From Eubacterium sp. (GTDB lineage Bacteria > Bacillota > Clostridia > Lachnospirales > Lachnospiraceae): a stretch of DNA of 6,842 nt. The translations under genes and the position numbers were made by a program. The notes under the pieces are model-generated. The model did no database searches. It was not told the origin of the DNA and was given only the letters and a program-made list of their open reading frames with translations. Below, piece by piece: positions 1 to 6,528 of this stretch. Positions within the stretch are counted from its first letter, which is position 1. Each line of letters opens with the position of its first letter. The stretch is from NCBI GenBank assembly GCA_024697885.1, contig JAILSA010000278.1:1-6842 (forward strand). The letters run 5' to 3'.

Positions 1-820
1 TCAGGTACTCACCATTGTCTGTAACCTCAATACGCTTTCCTGTGGAGAAGTCGTTTCCTGGGTTAATAGAATGCAAGTTGTGAAGCAATACTCTCTGAGT
101 TGAAAGCATTTTAAACGCCGCATCATAGTCTTCTACATCAAATACAGGCTCCTGAATCATCGCCTCTGTAAATACAGAAACACCATAAGGAATAACTCGC
201 TGTAAGAGCATACGGTCTGCTGTTACTACATTAACCAATGTGGAATCGCGTCCAATCTGAATACACATTGTTACACCGTTGCCCTTAACCTGTCTACGAA
301 CAATTTGGAAAATAGCGTTAACATCTGCCTCAACAGATACAACAGTCAGGCCTGCCTCGTCCGCCAAACGATAGTAGGACTCTACCAACTCAGAAGGTGC
401 TGCAAAGATTCGAACATTTCTCATCTTTCCTTCTTCTTCATCTGTAAAATCCTGTCCCTGAACCTTATATGCAAAGATATACTTCTCTACATCCACAGGG
501 AACATGTCAGGCACCTTAGCCATAACAACTGAGTCCTGTTTATTCTTTGCCACTGCAGGAATGGTTGTCTCACGACTAGCAATCTTTCCAGACTCAATGG
601 TAAAGATAACATCCTTTGTATGAATATTTTTATCCAGACATGCTTTCTGGATACGTTTTGCAATCTCAACTTCGTTTACGATCACACCGTCGTTCACAGC
701 ACCATCCGGTGTCGCGATACGAACACACCCAAACACAGTTGGGTTACTGGTTCCATTTTCCATGTGGACAATTCGAGTTGTCTTCTCGCCCACACGAACT
801 ACTACAACTTTTTTCGCCAT
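1..820 (-). CDS. pilM: PilM, type IV pilus actin-like assembly protein (3' end cut by the window edge)
   Basis: The reading frame is open from the ATG at 820 to the left edge, giving 273 residues with no stop, so the C-terminal part (roughly a fifth to a quarter of a usual PilM) is missing. PilM is a cytoplasmic protein of the actin/FtsA fold that binds the N-terminus of PilN and connects the PilB/PilT motors to the inner-membrane complex. The two glycine-containing strand-turn segments typical of the fold are visible at residues 5-19 (VVVVRVGEKTTRIVH) and 185-198 (MCIQIGRDSTLVNV), as is the VSVEAD segment near 161-166. Where family members usually carry an acidic residue before the I/V-G pair, this protein has Arg9 and Gln188, so nucleotide binding may be weak or lost. 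Two in-frame ATGs lie 9 bases apart. The upstream one (827-829) is only 1 base from the GGGGAGG site, so 820 is preferred. The family call is mine from sequence pattern and is supported by the pilB-T-C-A-D context. Confidence 0.87.
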   Translation of the reverse strand, partial: MAKKVVVVRVGEKTTRIVHMENGTSNPTVFGCVRIATPDGAVNDGVIVNEVEIAKRIQKACLDKNIHTKDVIFTIESGKIASRETTIPAVAKNKQDSVVMAKVPDMFPVDVEKYIFAYKVQGQDFTDEEEGKMRNVRIFAAPSELVESYYRLADEAGLTVVSVEADVNAIFQIVRRQVKGNGVTMCIQIGRDSTLVNVVTADRMLLQRVIPYGVSVFTEAMIQEPVFDVEDYDAAFKMLSTQRVLLHNLHSINPGNDFSTGKRIEVTDNGEYL

Positions 821-830
821 GGTTTTCATT

Positions 831-837
831 CCTCCCC
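831..837 (-). promoter_or_regulatory. Ribosome binding site of pilM
   Basis: GGGGAGG on the minus strand, 10 bases before the ATG at 820. It decides between two in-frame ATGs: the other begins at 829, too close to the site to be used efficiently. Confidence 0.75.
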
Positions 838-846
838 TAGATTATT

Positions 847-911
847 CTTTGTAGTTTCCACAACCCTCGAGTCTCAAGGACTCTAAAAACTACAAAGTCA
901 TCTACTTTGTA
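847..911 (-). promoter_or_regulatory. Three-armed alternative stem structure between pilD and pilM (attenuator-like)
   Basis: Seen directly, in the direction of transcription. Arm A is TACAAAGT (911-904), immediately after the pilD stop. Arm B is ACTTTGTAGTTT (898-887). Arm C is AAACTACAAAG (857-847), just before the pilM ribosome site. A pairs with B perfectly over 8 bp around a 5-base loop and is followed at once by GTTTTT, a weak AT-rich terminator shape. B also pairs with C perfectly over 11 bp, and the B-C loop holds a further perfect 5-bp hairpin, GAGTC/GACTC (883-879 with 873-869). A-B and B-C use the same arm, so they exclude each other. The A-B hairpin is also followed by TTTT on the plus strand. 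That this works as an attenuator is inference. It could instead be an mRNA-processing or stability element, or a protein-binding site with three copies of CTTTGTA. Confidence 0.45.
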
Positions 912-913
912 TT

Positions 914-1681
914 TTATAATATTGTTGTTTGATACCATTCTAATATATCAACGCCCCAGAGTAGGGAAATCATAAGCCCTGCGGCCAGATATGGTCCGAA
1001 TGGAAATTTACCTTTTTCATGAGTAATTGCAATTCTTACTCCTTCTATAATTGCTCCTGAGACAGAACCTATAATAATAGCAAACAATCCATGTCCCCAT
1101 CCGCAAAACAAACCGGCACAAGCCATAAGTTCTATATCTCCAAGTCCCAATCCACTCTTGCCTGTAATGCCTCGAAAAAGCATGGCAATAGCAAAAAGGA
1201 AGCCTCCTGAAAAAAACAAACCTATCACATAGTACTGCCAATTGTCTAAGTGAAAGAATAGGTGTACTACCCCTATTGCAAGTATTATTAAGTTAGCAGC
1301 TGTTGGGATTAACATTGTTCTGTAATCAATGACCGCGATTACAAGCAGTGTAGAAAACACTAAACATAACATGATAGAATCAGCATTAAATCCCCCTAGC
1401 GCTATAATGCCACAATAAGCTACTCCGTTGATTAATTCTATTAAAGGATATTGTGCAGATATTTTTTCCCCGCAATATCTGCACTTCCCCTTTAATAAGA
1501 TCCAGCTAAAAAGCGGAAATAAATCATACCAAGCAAGCTTATGATTACATGACATACAATGAGAGCCCTCGGTGACAACTGTTTCATCCTTCGGTATTCT
1601 ATAAATACAAACATTCAGGAAGCTCCCAATGGTTATACCATATAGAAATATAAAAAGATAAAGAATGATTTCCAGTGTCAT
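914..1681 (-). CDS. pilD: PilD, type IV prepilin peptidase / N-methyltransferase
   Basis: This 255-residue polytopic membrane enzyme cleaves the leader from prepilins before the hydrophobic helix and methylates the new N-terminus. The order is typical: an N-terminal helix, the GSFLNVCIYRIP signature (residues 19-30), a cytoplasmic zinc-type loop with two CxxC pairs (Cys42/45 and Cys67/70), then about six further helices. The two aspartates expected in the A24 peptidase active site are Asp119 (in VIDYRT) and Asp182 (in GLGLGDIEL), and the late FGPYLAAG motif is at 228-235. An ATG 27 bases upstream (1708) would add nine residues, but that stretch contains the AAGGAGAG ribosome site, which lies 6-8 bases before the ATG at 1681, so 1681 is chosen. 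By eye the gene is richer in A/T and in ATA, AGA and TTA codons than pilB or pilT. It sits between its likely substrate pilA and pilM, with its own ribosome site. Confidence 0.95.
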   Translation of the reverse strand: MTLEIILYLFIFLYGITIGSFLNVCIYRIPKDETVVTEGSHCMSCNHKLAWYDLFPLFSWILLKGKCRYCGEKISAQYPLIELINGVAYCGIIALGGFNADSIMLCLVFSTLLVIAVIDYRTMLIPTAANLIILAIGVVHLFFHLDNWQYYVIGLFFSGGFLFAIAMLFRGITGKSGLGLGDIELMACAGLFCGWGHGLFAIIIGSVSGAIIEGVRIAITHEKGKFPFGPYLAAGLMISLLWGVDILEWYQTTIL

Positions 1682-1687
1682 GCCGGG

Positions 1688-1695
1688 CTCTCCTT
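1688..1695 (-). promoter_or_regulatory. Ribosome binding site of pilD
   Basis: AAGGAGAG on the minus strand. Because it lies inside the nine-codon upstream extension of the frame, it argues for initiation at 1681 rather than 1708. Confidence 0.8.
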
Positions 1696-1708
1696 GATTA
1701 ACAATCAA
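1694..1708 (-). repeat. Small inverted repeat touching the pilD ribosome site
   Basis: TTGATT-GTT-AATCAA on the minus strand is a perfect 6-bp inverted repeat with a 3-base loop. Its last two bases are the first two of the AAGGAG site. It is AT-rich and weak as a hairpin, and could be chance. The rest of the pilA-pilD gap (1682-1794) shows only an imperfect TTTAACYGA direct repeat and no convincing terminator or promoter. Confidence 0.3.
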
Positions 1709-1794
1709 ATTATTCTCCGAAAGATTTTAACTCAAAACCCTTTCAGTAATATTAAGTTGACCCTTCGGTTAAATTCTTGGTCCGATCAGTTAAA

Positions 1795-2280
1795 TCAGCC
1801 GTTTGTTACTTCGTATGGATCTCCATCAGATGTTGTATCAGTTGTATTAACTTTAACGCTCATCTTGTTTGTTGCAGAATCGAAAGTACAGATGATACTA
1901 TTTCCATCTGCGTTAGAAGACTGCATATCGATTGTAGCATTACCAAGAACCTCTTCCATAGCATCCAGAACTTTTTGAGTTGTTCCTGACGCAGTTCCAG
2001 AACCATCCGCTACTGTACCATTGGAAACAGTATCACCATCAGCGATTGTGATAGTACCAGATCCCTGTGCCTTTGTTGTACCTACAGATGATGTCAATGC
2101 TGACAATACGTTGTTCAAAGCCTGAAGGTCTTTGGACTCACGTGACTTGTTGAGGTATGGGATAACTGCCAATGCAACAACACCGATCAGGATTGCCATG
2201 ATAGCAATAACGATGATCAACTCTACGAGGGAGAAACCTTCTCTCTCGCCACTAAGGTACTTCTGAATTTTGTTTCTCAT
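1795..2280 (-). CDS. pilA: Type IV prepilin, likely major pilin PilA
   Basis: This is a 161-residue prepilin. It has a 15-residue, mostly charged leader ending in Gly15, then the cleavage/methylation motif GFSLVE (residues 15-20), so mature Phe1 and Glu5 are both in place. A hydrophobic helix runs to about residue 43, with the family's kinking proline at 41. The mature product would be about 146 residues. The head contains a Gly/Ser/Thr/Asp-rich stretch with little complexity (about 72-101). The only cysteine is Cys131, so the disulfide-closed loop of many Gram-negative pilins cannot form. PilD encoded next door is the expected processing enzyme, and PilB, PilC and PilT would assemble and retract the fibre. 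The start is fixed by AAGGAGAG at 2288-2295, 7 bases from the ATG. A strong dedicated promoter lies upstream, as expected for an abundant structural subunit. It could in principle be a minor pilin, but position and promoter favour the major one. Confidence 0.9.
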   Translation of the reverse strand: MRNKIQKYLSGEREGFSLVELIIVIAIMAILIGVVALAVIPYLNKSRESKDLQALNNVLSALTSSVGTTKAQGSGTITIADGDTVSNGTVADGSGTASGTTQKVLDAMEEVLGNATIDMQSSNADGNSIICTFDSATNKMSVKVNTTDTTSDGDPYEVTNG

Positions 2281-2350
2281 AACTTTTCTCTCCTTTTCTT
2301 TTTCCTCTATGAGGTAGTTATTTATAGGTTTTTACACCTACTTTTCTACA

Positions 2351-2379
2351 ATTGTACAATGAATATAAATTGATGTCAA
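2351..2379 (-). promoter_or_regulatory. Sigma-A-type promoter for pilA
   Basis: On the minus strand there is a perfect -35 TTGACA (2379-2374), a 17-base spacer, and -10 TACAAT (2356-2351, five of six consensus bases). A-rich runs just upstream (about 2383-2402) resemble an UP element. The predicted start near 2344 gives a leader of about 63 bases before the pilA ATG. That leader holds only two short hairpins (TAGGT/ACCTA and CCTC/GAGG) and the AAGGAGAG ribosome site. Confidence 0.85.
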
Positions 2380-2426
2380 GTGGGTTTTTATACTTTTTTC
2401 ACAAATAACCCTACTTTTTTTCTCTT

Positions 2427-2455
2427 ATTATATCAACCTTTACCAACAGCGTCAT
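2427..2455 (-). promoter_or_regulatory. Second, upstream candidate promoter for pilA
   Basis: A perfect TATAAT (2432-2427) begins directly after the pilC stop codon. Exactly 17 bases upstream, inside the last codons of pilC, is ATGACG (2455-2450), which matches TTGACA at four positions. Transcription would start near 2420 and give a leader of about 140 bases that passes through the stronger promoter. In that leader, GGGTT and AACCC arms (within about 2380-2412) could pair around a long loop. The evidence is pattern only. Confidence 0.4.
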
Positions 2456-3650
2456 AGATGGACAGCATAGGCATCATTACGGAACCAAGAATTCCACCGA
2501 CAATTACTGCCAGGAATACAATGGTGATTGGCTCCATAAGAGTAGTCAGGTTCTTCGTAGCAACCGCCACTTCTTCCTCGTAGTACTCTGCTACCTTATC
2601 AAGCATCTGCTCTGTGGTACCTGTCTCCTCACCGATTTTGATCATATGTGTCATCATTGGTGGGAAATAGCCAGAGCTCTCCAATGGCTCTGACATAGGA
2701 ATACCTTCCATAACCTCACCTCGACAGTCCTTAATGGCCTGACGAATCATACGGTTACTAATGACATCTGCCACAATTTCCAAAGACTCTACTACAGATA
2801 CACCGGACATAATCAAGGTGGACATGGTCATAGCGAACTTTGCACTGGCATTTTTTACAGTCAGATCCTTGGTCAATGGGAACTTAACCGCAAACTTAGA
2901 GGTAAGAATCTTACCCTGCTCTGTATTTTTCAATACCATAATCACTGCAATGAAGGCAGTAATTCCAAGAATCAAGCCCACAAAATGTTCTTGCATAAAC
3001 TCTGACGCCGCAACGACCGCCTTTGTAAGAGCTGGAAGCTCTGTGCCCAAGGAATCGAAAGCTGTCTGGAAGTTTGGAATGACAGTCTTTAAAAGGATAA
3101 TTACTACGATTACAGCAATAACCAATACGACAATTGGATAAATCATGGCAGATTTTACCATGGATGAAAGCTTTAAGTCCTTATCAAACTGATCGCAGAT
3201 ACGGGTAAAGGAAAGCTCCAAGTTACCTGTTACCTCTCCGGCTGCCACCATGTGGATCAAGAGCTCTGGGAAGACCTTACCCTCTGCCTTCATGGCATTG
3301 GCTAAGGTATCACCCTTTTCTACTGCTACTGTTACATTTACCAAGGATTTTTTCAAAGCCTTGTTCTCTGTCTGCTCAGTTACCATGTGTAATCCCTCAA
3401 TCAGAGTTACACCTGCATTCAAGATGCTGGCAAACTGCTTACAGAAGACGGTAATGTCCTTTTTCTTTACCGGGTTACCGATTGTGATATTCCATGCTGC
3501 GTCGTCAAGTGATGCCGCCTCATGAATCTCCATTACTACTGATCCCTCAGCAGTCAGGTTGGCGATAGCCTGGTCACGGCTAATGGATTCCGTGACACCC
3601 CTTTTTTCTTTTCCATATTTGTCAGTGATGACATATTTAAATCGAGCCAA
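2433..3650 (-). CDS. pilC: PilC, inner-membrane platform protein of the type IV pilus
   Basis: This 405-residue protein belongs to the PilC/GspF family. It is the membrane platform on which the PilB and PilT motors act to insert or remove pilins. It has the usual layout: an N-terminal cytoplasmic region, then two T2SSF repeats (about 66-190 and 268-393). The first begins with the typical KKDITVFCKQFASILNAG segment and the second with FAMTMSTLIMSGV. Predicted membrane helices are near 169-191, 222-241 and 372-395. Length is normal for the family. The start codon is TTG: a GGGGG site lies 7 bases upstream, the following residues MARFKYVITD fit the family's N-terminus, and no in-frame ATG is near. 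It starts 15 bases after pilT ends, and its ribosome site directly follows the pilT stop, so the two are very likely co-transcribed and perhaps translationally coupled. Confidence 0.95.
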   Translation of the reverse strand: MARFKYVITDKYGKEKRGVTESISRDQAIANLTAEGSVVMEIHEAASLDDAAWNITIGNPVKKKDITVFCKQFASILNAGVTLIEGLHMVTEQTENKALKKSLVNVTVAVEKGDTLANAMKAEGKVFPELLIHMVAAGEVTGNLELSFTRICDQFDKDLKLSSMVKSAMIYPIVVLVIAVIVVIILLKTVIPNFQTAFDSLGTELPALTKAVVAASEFMQEHFVGLILGITAFIAVIMVLKNTEQGKILTSKFAVKFPLTKDLTVKNASAKFAMTMSTLIMSGVSVVESLEIVADVISNRMIRQAIKDCRGEVMEGIPMSEPLESSGYFPPMMTHMIKIGEETGTTEQMLDKVAEYYEEEVAVATKNLTTLMEPITIVFLAVIVGGILGSVMMPMLSIYDAVGKG

Positions 3651-3657
3651 TTAGAAT

Positions 3658-3665
3658 CCCCCTTT
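3658..3665 (-). promoter_or_regulatory. Ribosome binding site serving the TTG start of pilC
   Basis: AAAGGGGG on the minus strand begins one base after the pilT TAG stop and ends 7 bases before the TTG. Its position is what supports initiation at the rare codon. Confidence 0.7.
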
Positions 3666-4718
3666 CTATAGTACCTTTCTAAGTACGCTCGTCTGATCCT
3701 GTGCAAAGGCAAGGGCCTCGTCTTTAGTGATTTTGCGGGCCTTGAACAAGTCAATCAATGCATCGTCCATGGTAATCATACCCTCAGCGCGGCTGGTCTG
3801 GATAATAGATGGAATCTGGTGAGCCTTGGACTCACGAACCAGGTTACGAATCGCACTATTTGGGAACATGATCTCAAATGCTGCCACTCGACCCTTTCCA
3901 TCGGCTGTACGACACAGCTGCTGAGAAATGATAGCCTCCAAAAGTGTAGCCAACTGGATACGAATCTGTGGCTGCTGGGAGGTTGGGAATACGTCGATGA
4001 TACGCTCAATGGTAGGTACCGCACCGATTGTATGCAGTGTGGAGAATACCAAGTGTCCTGTCTCGGCAGCGGTTATGGCTGTAGAGATTGTATCCAGGTC
4101 ACGCATCTCTCCTACCAGAATAACATCCGGGTCCTCACGAAGTGCAGCACGAAGGGCCGGTGCATATCCCTGTGTATCAAATCCAATCTCACGCTGGTTG
4201 ACAACCGATTTTTGATGGTTGTGCAAGTACTCGATTGGGTCCTCCAGAGTGATGATGTGTTTGTTGTAATCACGGTTAATGATGTTGATGATGGATGCCA
4301 GGGTGGTTGATTTACCAGATCCTGTAGGCCCTGTTACCAGTACCAATCCACGTTTTTTCTTGGTCAACTCCACGACTTCCTTGGAAAGTCCCAATTTCTC
4401 AGGAGCTGGAATTTCGCTGTTGATCAAACGAATTACGAAGGACAAAACTCCTCTCTGTTTAAATACATTAACACGGAATCGTCCTAATTCCTTCTGCGTG
4501 TAGGCAAAATCGACTTCGCCGGCCTCGTTAAACTGATCAATCAGTCTCTTTGGTATCATCTGCTCCACCAATTGTTTGGCATCGTCCGGCATTACAATTC
4601 CATAAGGAAGAGCTTCTAGCTCACCGTTGAGACGGGCCTTAGGAGGAATTCCTACCGAAACATGAAGGTCAGATGCGCCAAGTTCTCTTGTTTTTCTAAG
4701 CAACTCGTCAATGTTCAT
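3666..4718 (-). CDS. pilT: PilT, type IV pilus retraction ATPase
   Basis: This 350-residue hexameric ATPase of the secretion superfamily powers pilus disassembly, and so twitching, DNA uptake and adhesion dynamics. Visible motifs in order are: the N-terminal ASDLH segment (15-19); Walker A GPTGSGKST (130-138, Lys136); the Asp box IITLEDPIE (155-163); Walker B DPDVILVGEMRD (196-207, catalytic Glu204); and the His box GHLVFSTLHT (221-230). The PilT-specific C-terminal motif is present as AIRNLVRE (289-296), followed by HQI...IQT and GMITMD, which separates it from PilB and PilU-like relatives. It lacks the N-terminal MshEN domain and the tetracysteine site of PilB. All catalytic residues are intact. 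GAGGG at 4727-4731 lies 8 bases before the ATG. It is separated from pilB by 91 bases that may hold a weak promoter, and it is closely coupled to pilC downstream. Confidence 0.97.
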   Translation of the reverse strand: MNIDELLRKTRELGASDLHVSVGIPPKARLNGELEALPYGIVMPDDAKQLVEQMIPKRLIDQFNEAGEVDFAYTQKELGRFRVNVFKQRGVLSFVIRLINSEIPAPEKLGLSKEVVELTKKKRGLVLVTGPTGSGKSTTLASIINIINRDYNKHIITLEDPIEYLHNHQKSVVNQREIGFDTQGYAPALRAALREDPDVILVGEMRDLDTISTAITAAETGHLVFSTLHTIGAVPTIERIIDVFPTSQQPQIRIQLATLLEAIISQQLCRTADGKGRVAAFEIMFPNSAIRNLVRESKAHQIPSIIQTSRAEGMITMDDALIDLFKARKITKDEALAFAQDQTSVLRKVL

Positions 4719-4739
4719 ACTTTATACCCTCTTCTTAAT

Positions 4740-4768
4740 ATTTTATCCCTGTTACTTCTCACAGCCAA
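4740..4768 (-). promoter_or_regulatory. Weak candidate promoter for pilT
   Basis: On the minus strand there is TTGGCT (4768-4763), a 17-base spacer and TAAAAT (4745-4740), with four and five consensus matches. A start near 4733 would leave a leader of only about 15 bases, including the ribosome site. The 91-base pilB-pilT gap (4719-4809) otherwise shows no coding sequence and no good terminator. Confidence 0.3.
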
Positions 4769-4809
4769 GCAAGGAATAAGCATGGCCTAAAATGCACGCT
4801 TGCCATCAA

Positions 4810-6516
4810 TTACTCTGCGGCAATACGCTCTACCTCTGCGATGGATGTAACCCCTTGCAATACAAGCTTGGAAGCACCTCGTCGAAGCGTTGTCATACCC
4901 TCTTTCAAGGCAACGTCCTGAATTTCTTCAGCGCCACCTCCAGCTGATACAACCCGGCGAACTTCTGGGGTCAATGGCATAATCTCATATACACCGATTC
5001 GACCGCGATAGCCGGTACTGTTACAGAATGCACAGTTTTTTCCACTCGCTTCATATATGGTAGGGGTAGTTGACCCCTGCATTCTCAATCTCTGCTTGTC
5101 CAGGTCTGTCATTGGATGACCCACCTTACATTTTGGACAAAGTCGGCGAACCAGACGCTGGGCAATAATACCCACTACAGAGTCCGCAATCAGATAGGAC
5201 TCAATTCCCATATCCTCCAAACGGGTAATGGTGCTGGCCGCACTGTTGGTATGCAGTGTACTTACTACAAGGTGACCTGTAATCGCCGCCTTAACGGCAA
5301 TATCTGCTGTCTCCTCGTCTCGAATCTCTCCGATCATAATAATGTCAGGGTCCTGACGCAAGATAGAACGGAGGGCGGAGGCAAAGGTAAGTCCTGCCTT
5401 TTCATTTACCTGAACCTGGTTGATACCGTCTACATCGGCCTCCACCGGATCCTCTACTGTAATAATATTTACCGTACCGGCATTGAGCTCGCTGAGCACG
5501 GTGTAAAGGGTGGTAGATTTACCAGATCCTGTAGGTCCTGTTACCAAAATAATTCCATGTGGATGAGCAATGAGTTCCTCAAATTTCTTGAGCTCTGCAT
5601 CCGGGAATCCCAAATCTTTTTTATCTCTCGTCAATGCGGACTTAGAAGCAAGACGCATAACGATTTTCTCTCCAAAAACAGTAGGCAAACTAGATACACG
5701 GATATCGTACTCTACTCGGTCAAACTTCTGAGTCATACGACCATCCTGTGGGGCACGCTTCTCGGAGATATTCATTCCGGAAATAATCTTGATACGGGCT
5801 ACAATCGCTGCCAGGAGCTCGTGCTCATATCGCATCATCTCCTGCATTACACCATCGACGCGGAAGCGAACTCGTACAGAATCCTCCAGGGCCTCGATGT
5901 GAATATCGGATGCGCGCTCATTTACTGCCTGCTCAATAATCTTGTTTACCAAGACTACGATTGGAGCGGAATCTACTTCTTCATTATTGGCGGAATCCTC
6001 CTGGATACCACGGGCGCTCATCTGCTCACGGCGCTCCTTGGTATAGGCATCGGCCATTTTGGCTACCTGCTCGTTTCCATAGTAACGCTCGATACCAAAT
6101 CGAATATCGGATGGAGTTGCCACCATAGGCTCGATCTGCATATTGGTTACGATGGAAAGGTCGTCTACTGCCAGCATGTTCATTGGATCTTCCATAGCCA
6201 CTCGCAGGATATTTGGATTATTTGGATCCACCTCGAATGGAAGGACATTATGCTTGCGGACAATAGATTCCTGCAAGAGGGCAATTACCTCCGGCTGAAG
6301 CTTGGCCTCGCGGATTTTGGCAATTGGATAGCCCATCTGCTTGTGAATAGCCTCGGTGATCTCACCCTCATCGGTATAGCCGAGATCGATCAAGGTTTCA
6401 CCCAATCGTTTTCCATTTTCTTTTTGCTTTTTGAGCGCCTCACCCAGCTGCTCAATGGAGATTACTCCTGCTCCAATGAGCAAGTCTCCTAGTCGTTTCC
6501 TTTTTCTGCCTACCAT
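4810..6516 (-). CDS. pilB: PilB, type IV pilus assembly ATPase with MshEN cyclic di-GMP domain
   Basis: This 568-residue motor protein powers pilin polymerisation at the PilC platform. The N-terminus carries two 24-residue MshEN motifs, residues 8-31 (RLGDLLIGAG...Q) and 37-60 (RLGETLIDLG...Q), with a 5-residue spacer. This matches the arrangement known to bind cyclic di-GMP in MshE-type ATPases. A linker follows, then the ATPase core: ASDIHIE (202-208), Walker A GPTGSGKS (327-334, Lys333), Asp box ITVEDPVE (352-359), Walker B DPDIIMIGEIRD (389-400, Glu397) and His box GHLVVSTLHT (414-423). A zinc site of Cys460/463 and Cys495/498 is typical of PilB and absent from PilT. Everything needed for activity is present. 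The ATG at 6516 follows AAAGGTGA by 6 bases, and this ribosome site overlaps the stop of the upstream small gene, 12 bases away, which suggests co-transcription. A GspE-type secretion ATPase is excluded by the adjacent pilT. Confidence 0.97.
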   Translation of the reverse strand: MVGRKRKRLGDLLIGAGVISIEQLGEALKKQKENGKRLGETLIDLGYTDEGEITEAIHKQMGYPIAKIREAKLQPEVIALLQESIVRKHNVLPFEVDPNNPNILRVAMEDPMNMLAVDDLSIVTNMQIEPMVATPSDIRFGIERYYGNEQVAKMADAYTKERREQMSARGIQEDSANNEEVDSAPIVVLVNKIIEQAVNERASDIHIEALEDSVRVRFRVDGVMQEMMRYEHELLAAIVARIKIISGMNISEKRAPQDGRMTQKFDRVEYDIRVSSLPTVFGEKIVMRLASKSALTRDKKDLGFPDAELKKFEELIAHPHGIILVTGPTGSGKSTTLYTVLSELNAGTVNIITVEDPVEADVDGINQVQVNEKAGLTFASALRSILRQDPDIIMIGEIRDEETADIAVKAAITGHLVVSTLHTNSAASTITRLEDMGIESYLIADSVVGIIAQRLVRRLCPKCKVGHPMTDLDKQRLRMQGSTTPTIYEASGKNCAFCNSTGYRGRIGVYEIMPLTPEVRRVVSAGGGAEEIQDVALKEGMTTLRRGASKLVLQGVTSIAEVERIAAE

Positions 6517-6528
6517 ACAAAATCACCT

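Noticed and set aside
305..886. Several short frames on both strands (305-532, 487-669, 616-840, 620-886)
   Set aside because: All overlap the uninterrupted pilM frame on the minus strand, which has a proper ribosome site and family-like sequence.
929..951. TTGATA/TATCAA inverted repeat near the end of pilD
   Set aside because: It is a short 6-bp arm pair with an 11-base loop inside coding sequence, with no associated T-run or known site.
1682..1708. Nine-codon upstream extension of pilD starting at ATG 1708
   Set aside because: The extension contains the AAGGAGAG ribosome site itself, and the residues it would add do not resemble the family's N-terminus.
1682..1794. Possible intrinsic terminator after pilA
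   Set aside because: Only an imperfect stem around CC-GAAG-GG with mismatches and no following U-run was found.
2281..2432. Possible cyclic di-GMP riboswitch in front of pilA, as known for some clostridial pilin genes
   Set aside because: The leader from the strong promoter is only about 63 bases, and I see none of the conserved elements of the GEMM-type aptamer. The pairing arms present are short.
2761..3141. Plus-strand open frames opposite pilC (also 3250-3525)
   Set aside because: They are antisense to the complete pilC. Their apparent hydrophobic stretches mirror the pilC membrane segments.
3819..4310. Plus-strand open frames opposite pilT (also 3928-4215)
   Set aside because: They are shadows of the intact pilT gene, with no domain resemblance and no supporting context.
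5116..6492. A 458-codon open frame on the plus strand, opposite pilB
   Set aside because: It lies entirely antisense to a complete, motif-perfect pilB. Its translation is rich in Cys, His, Tyr and Asn with no recognisable domain, as expected from reading a conserved gene backwards.
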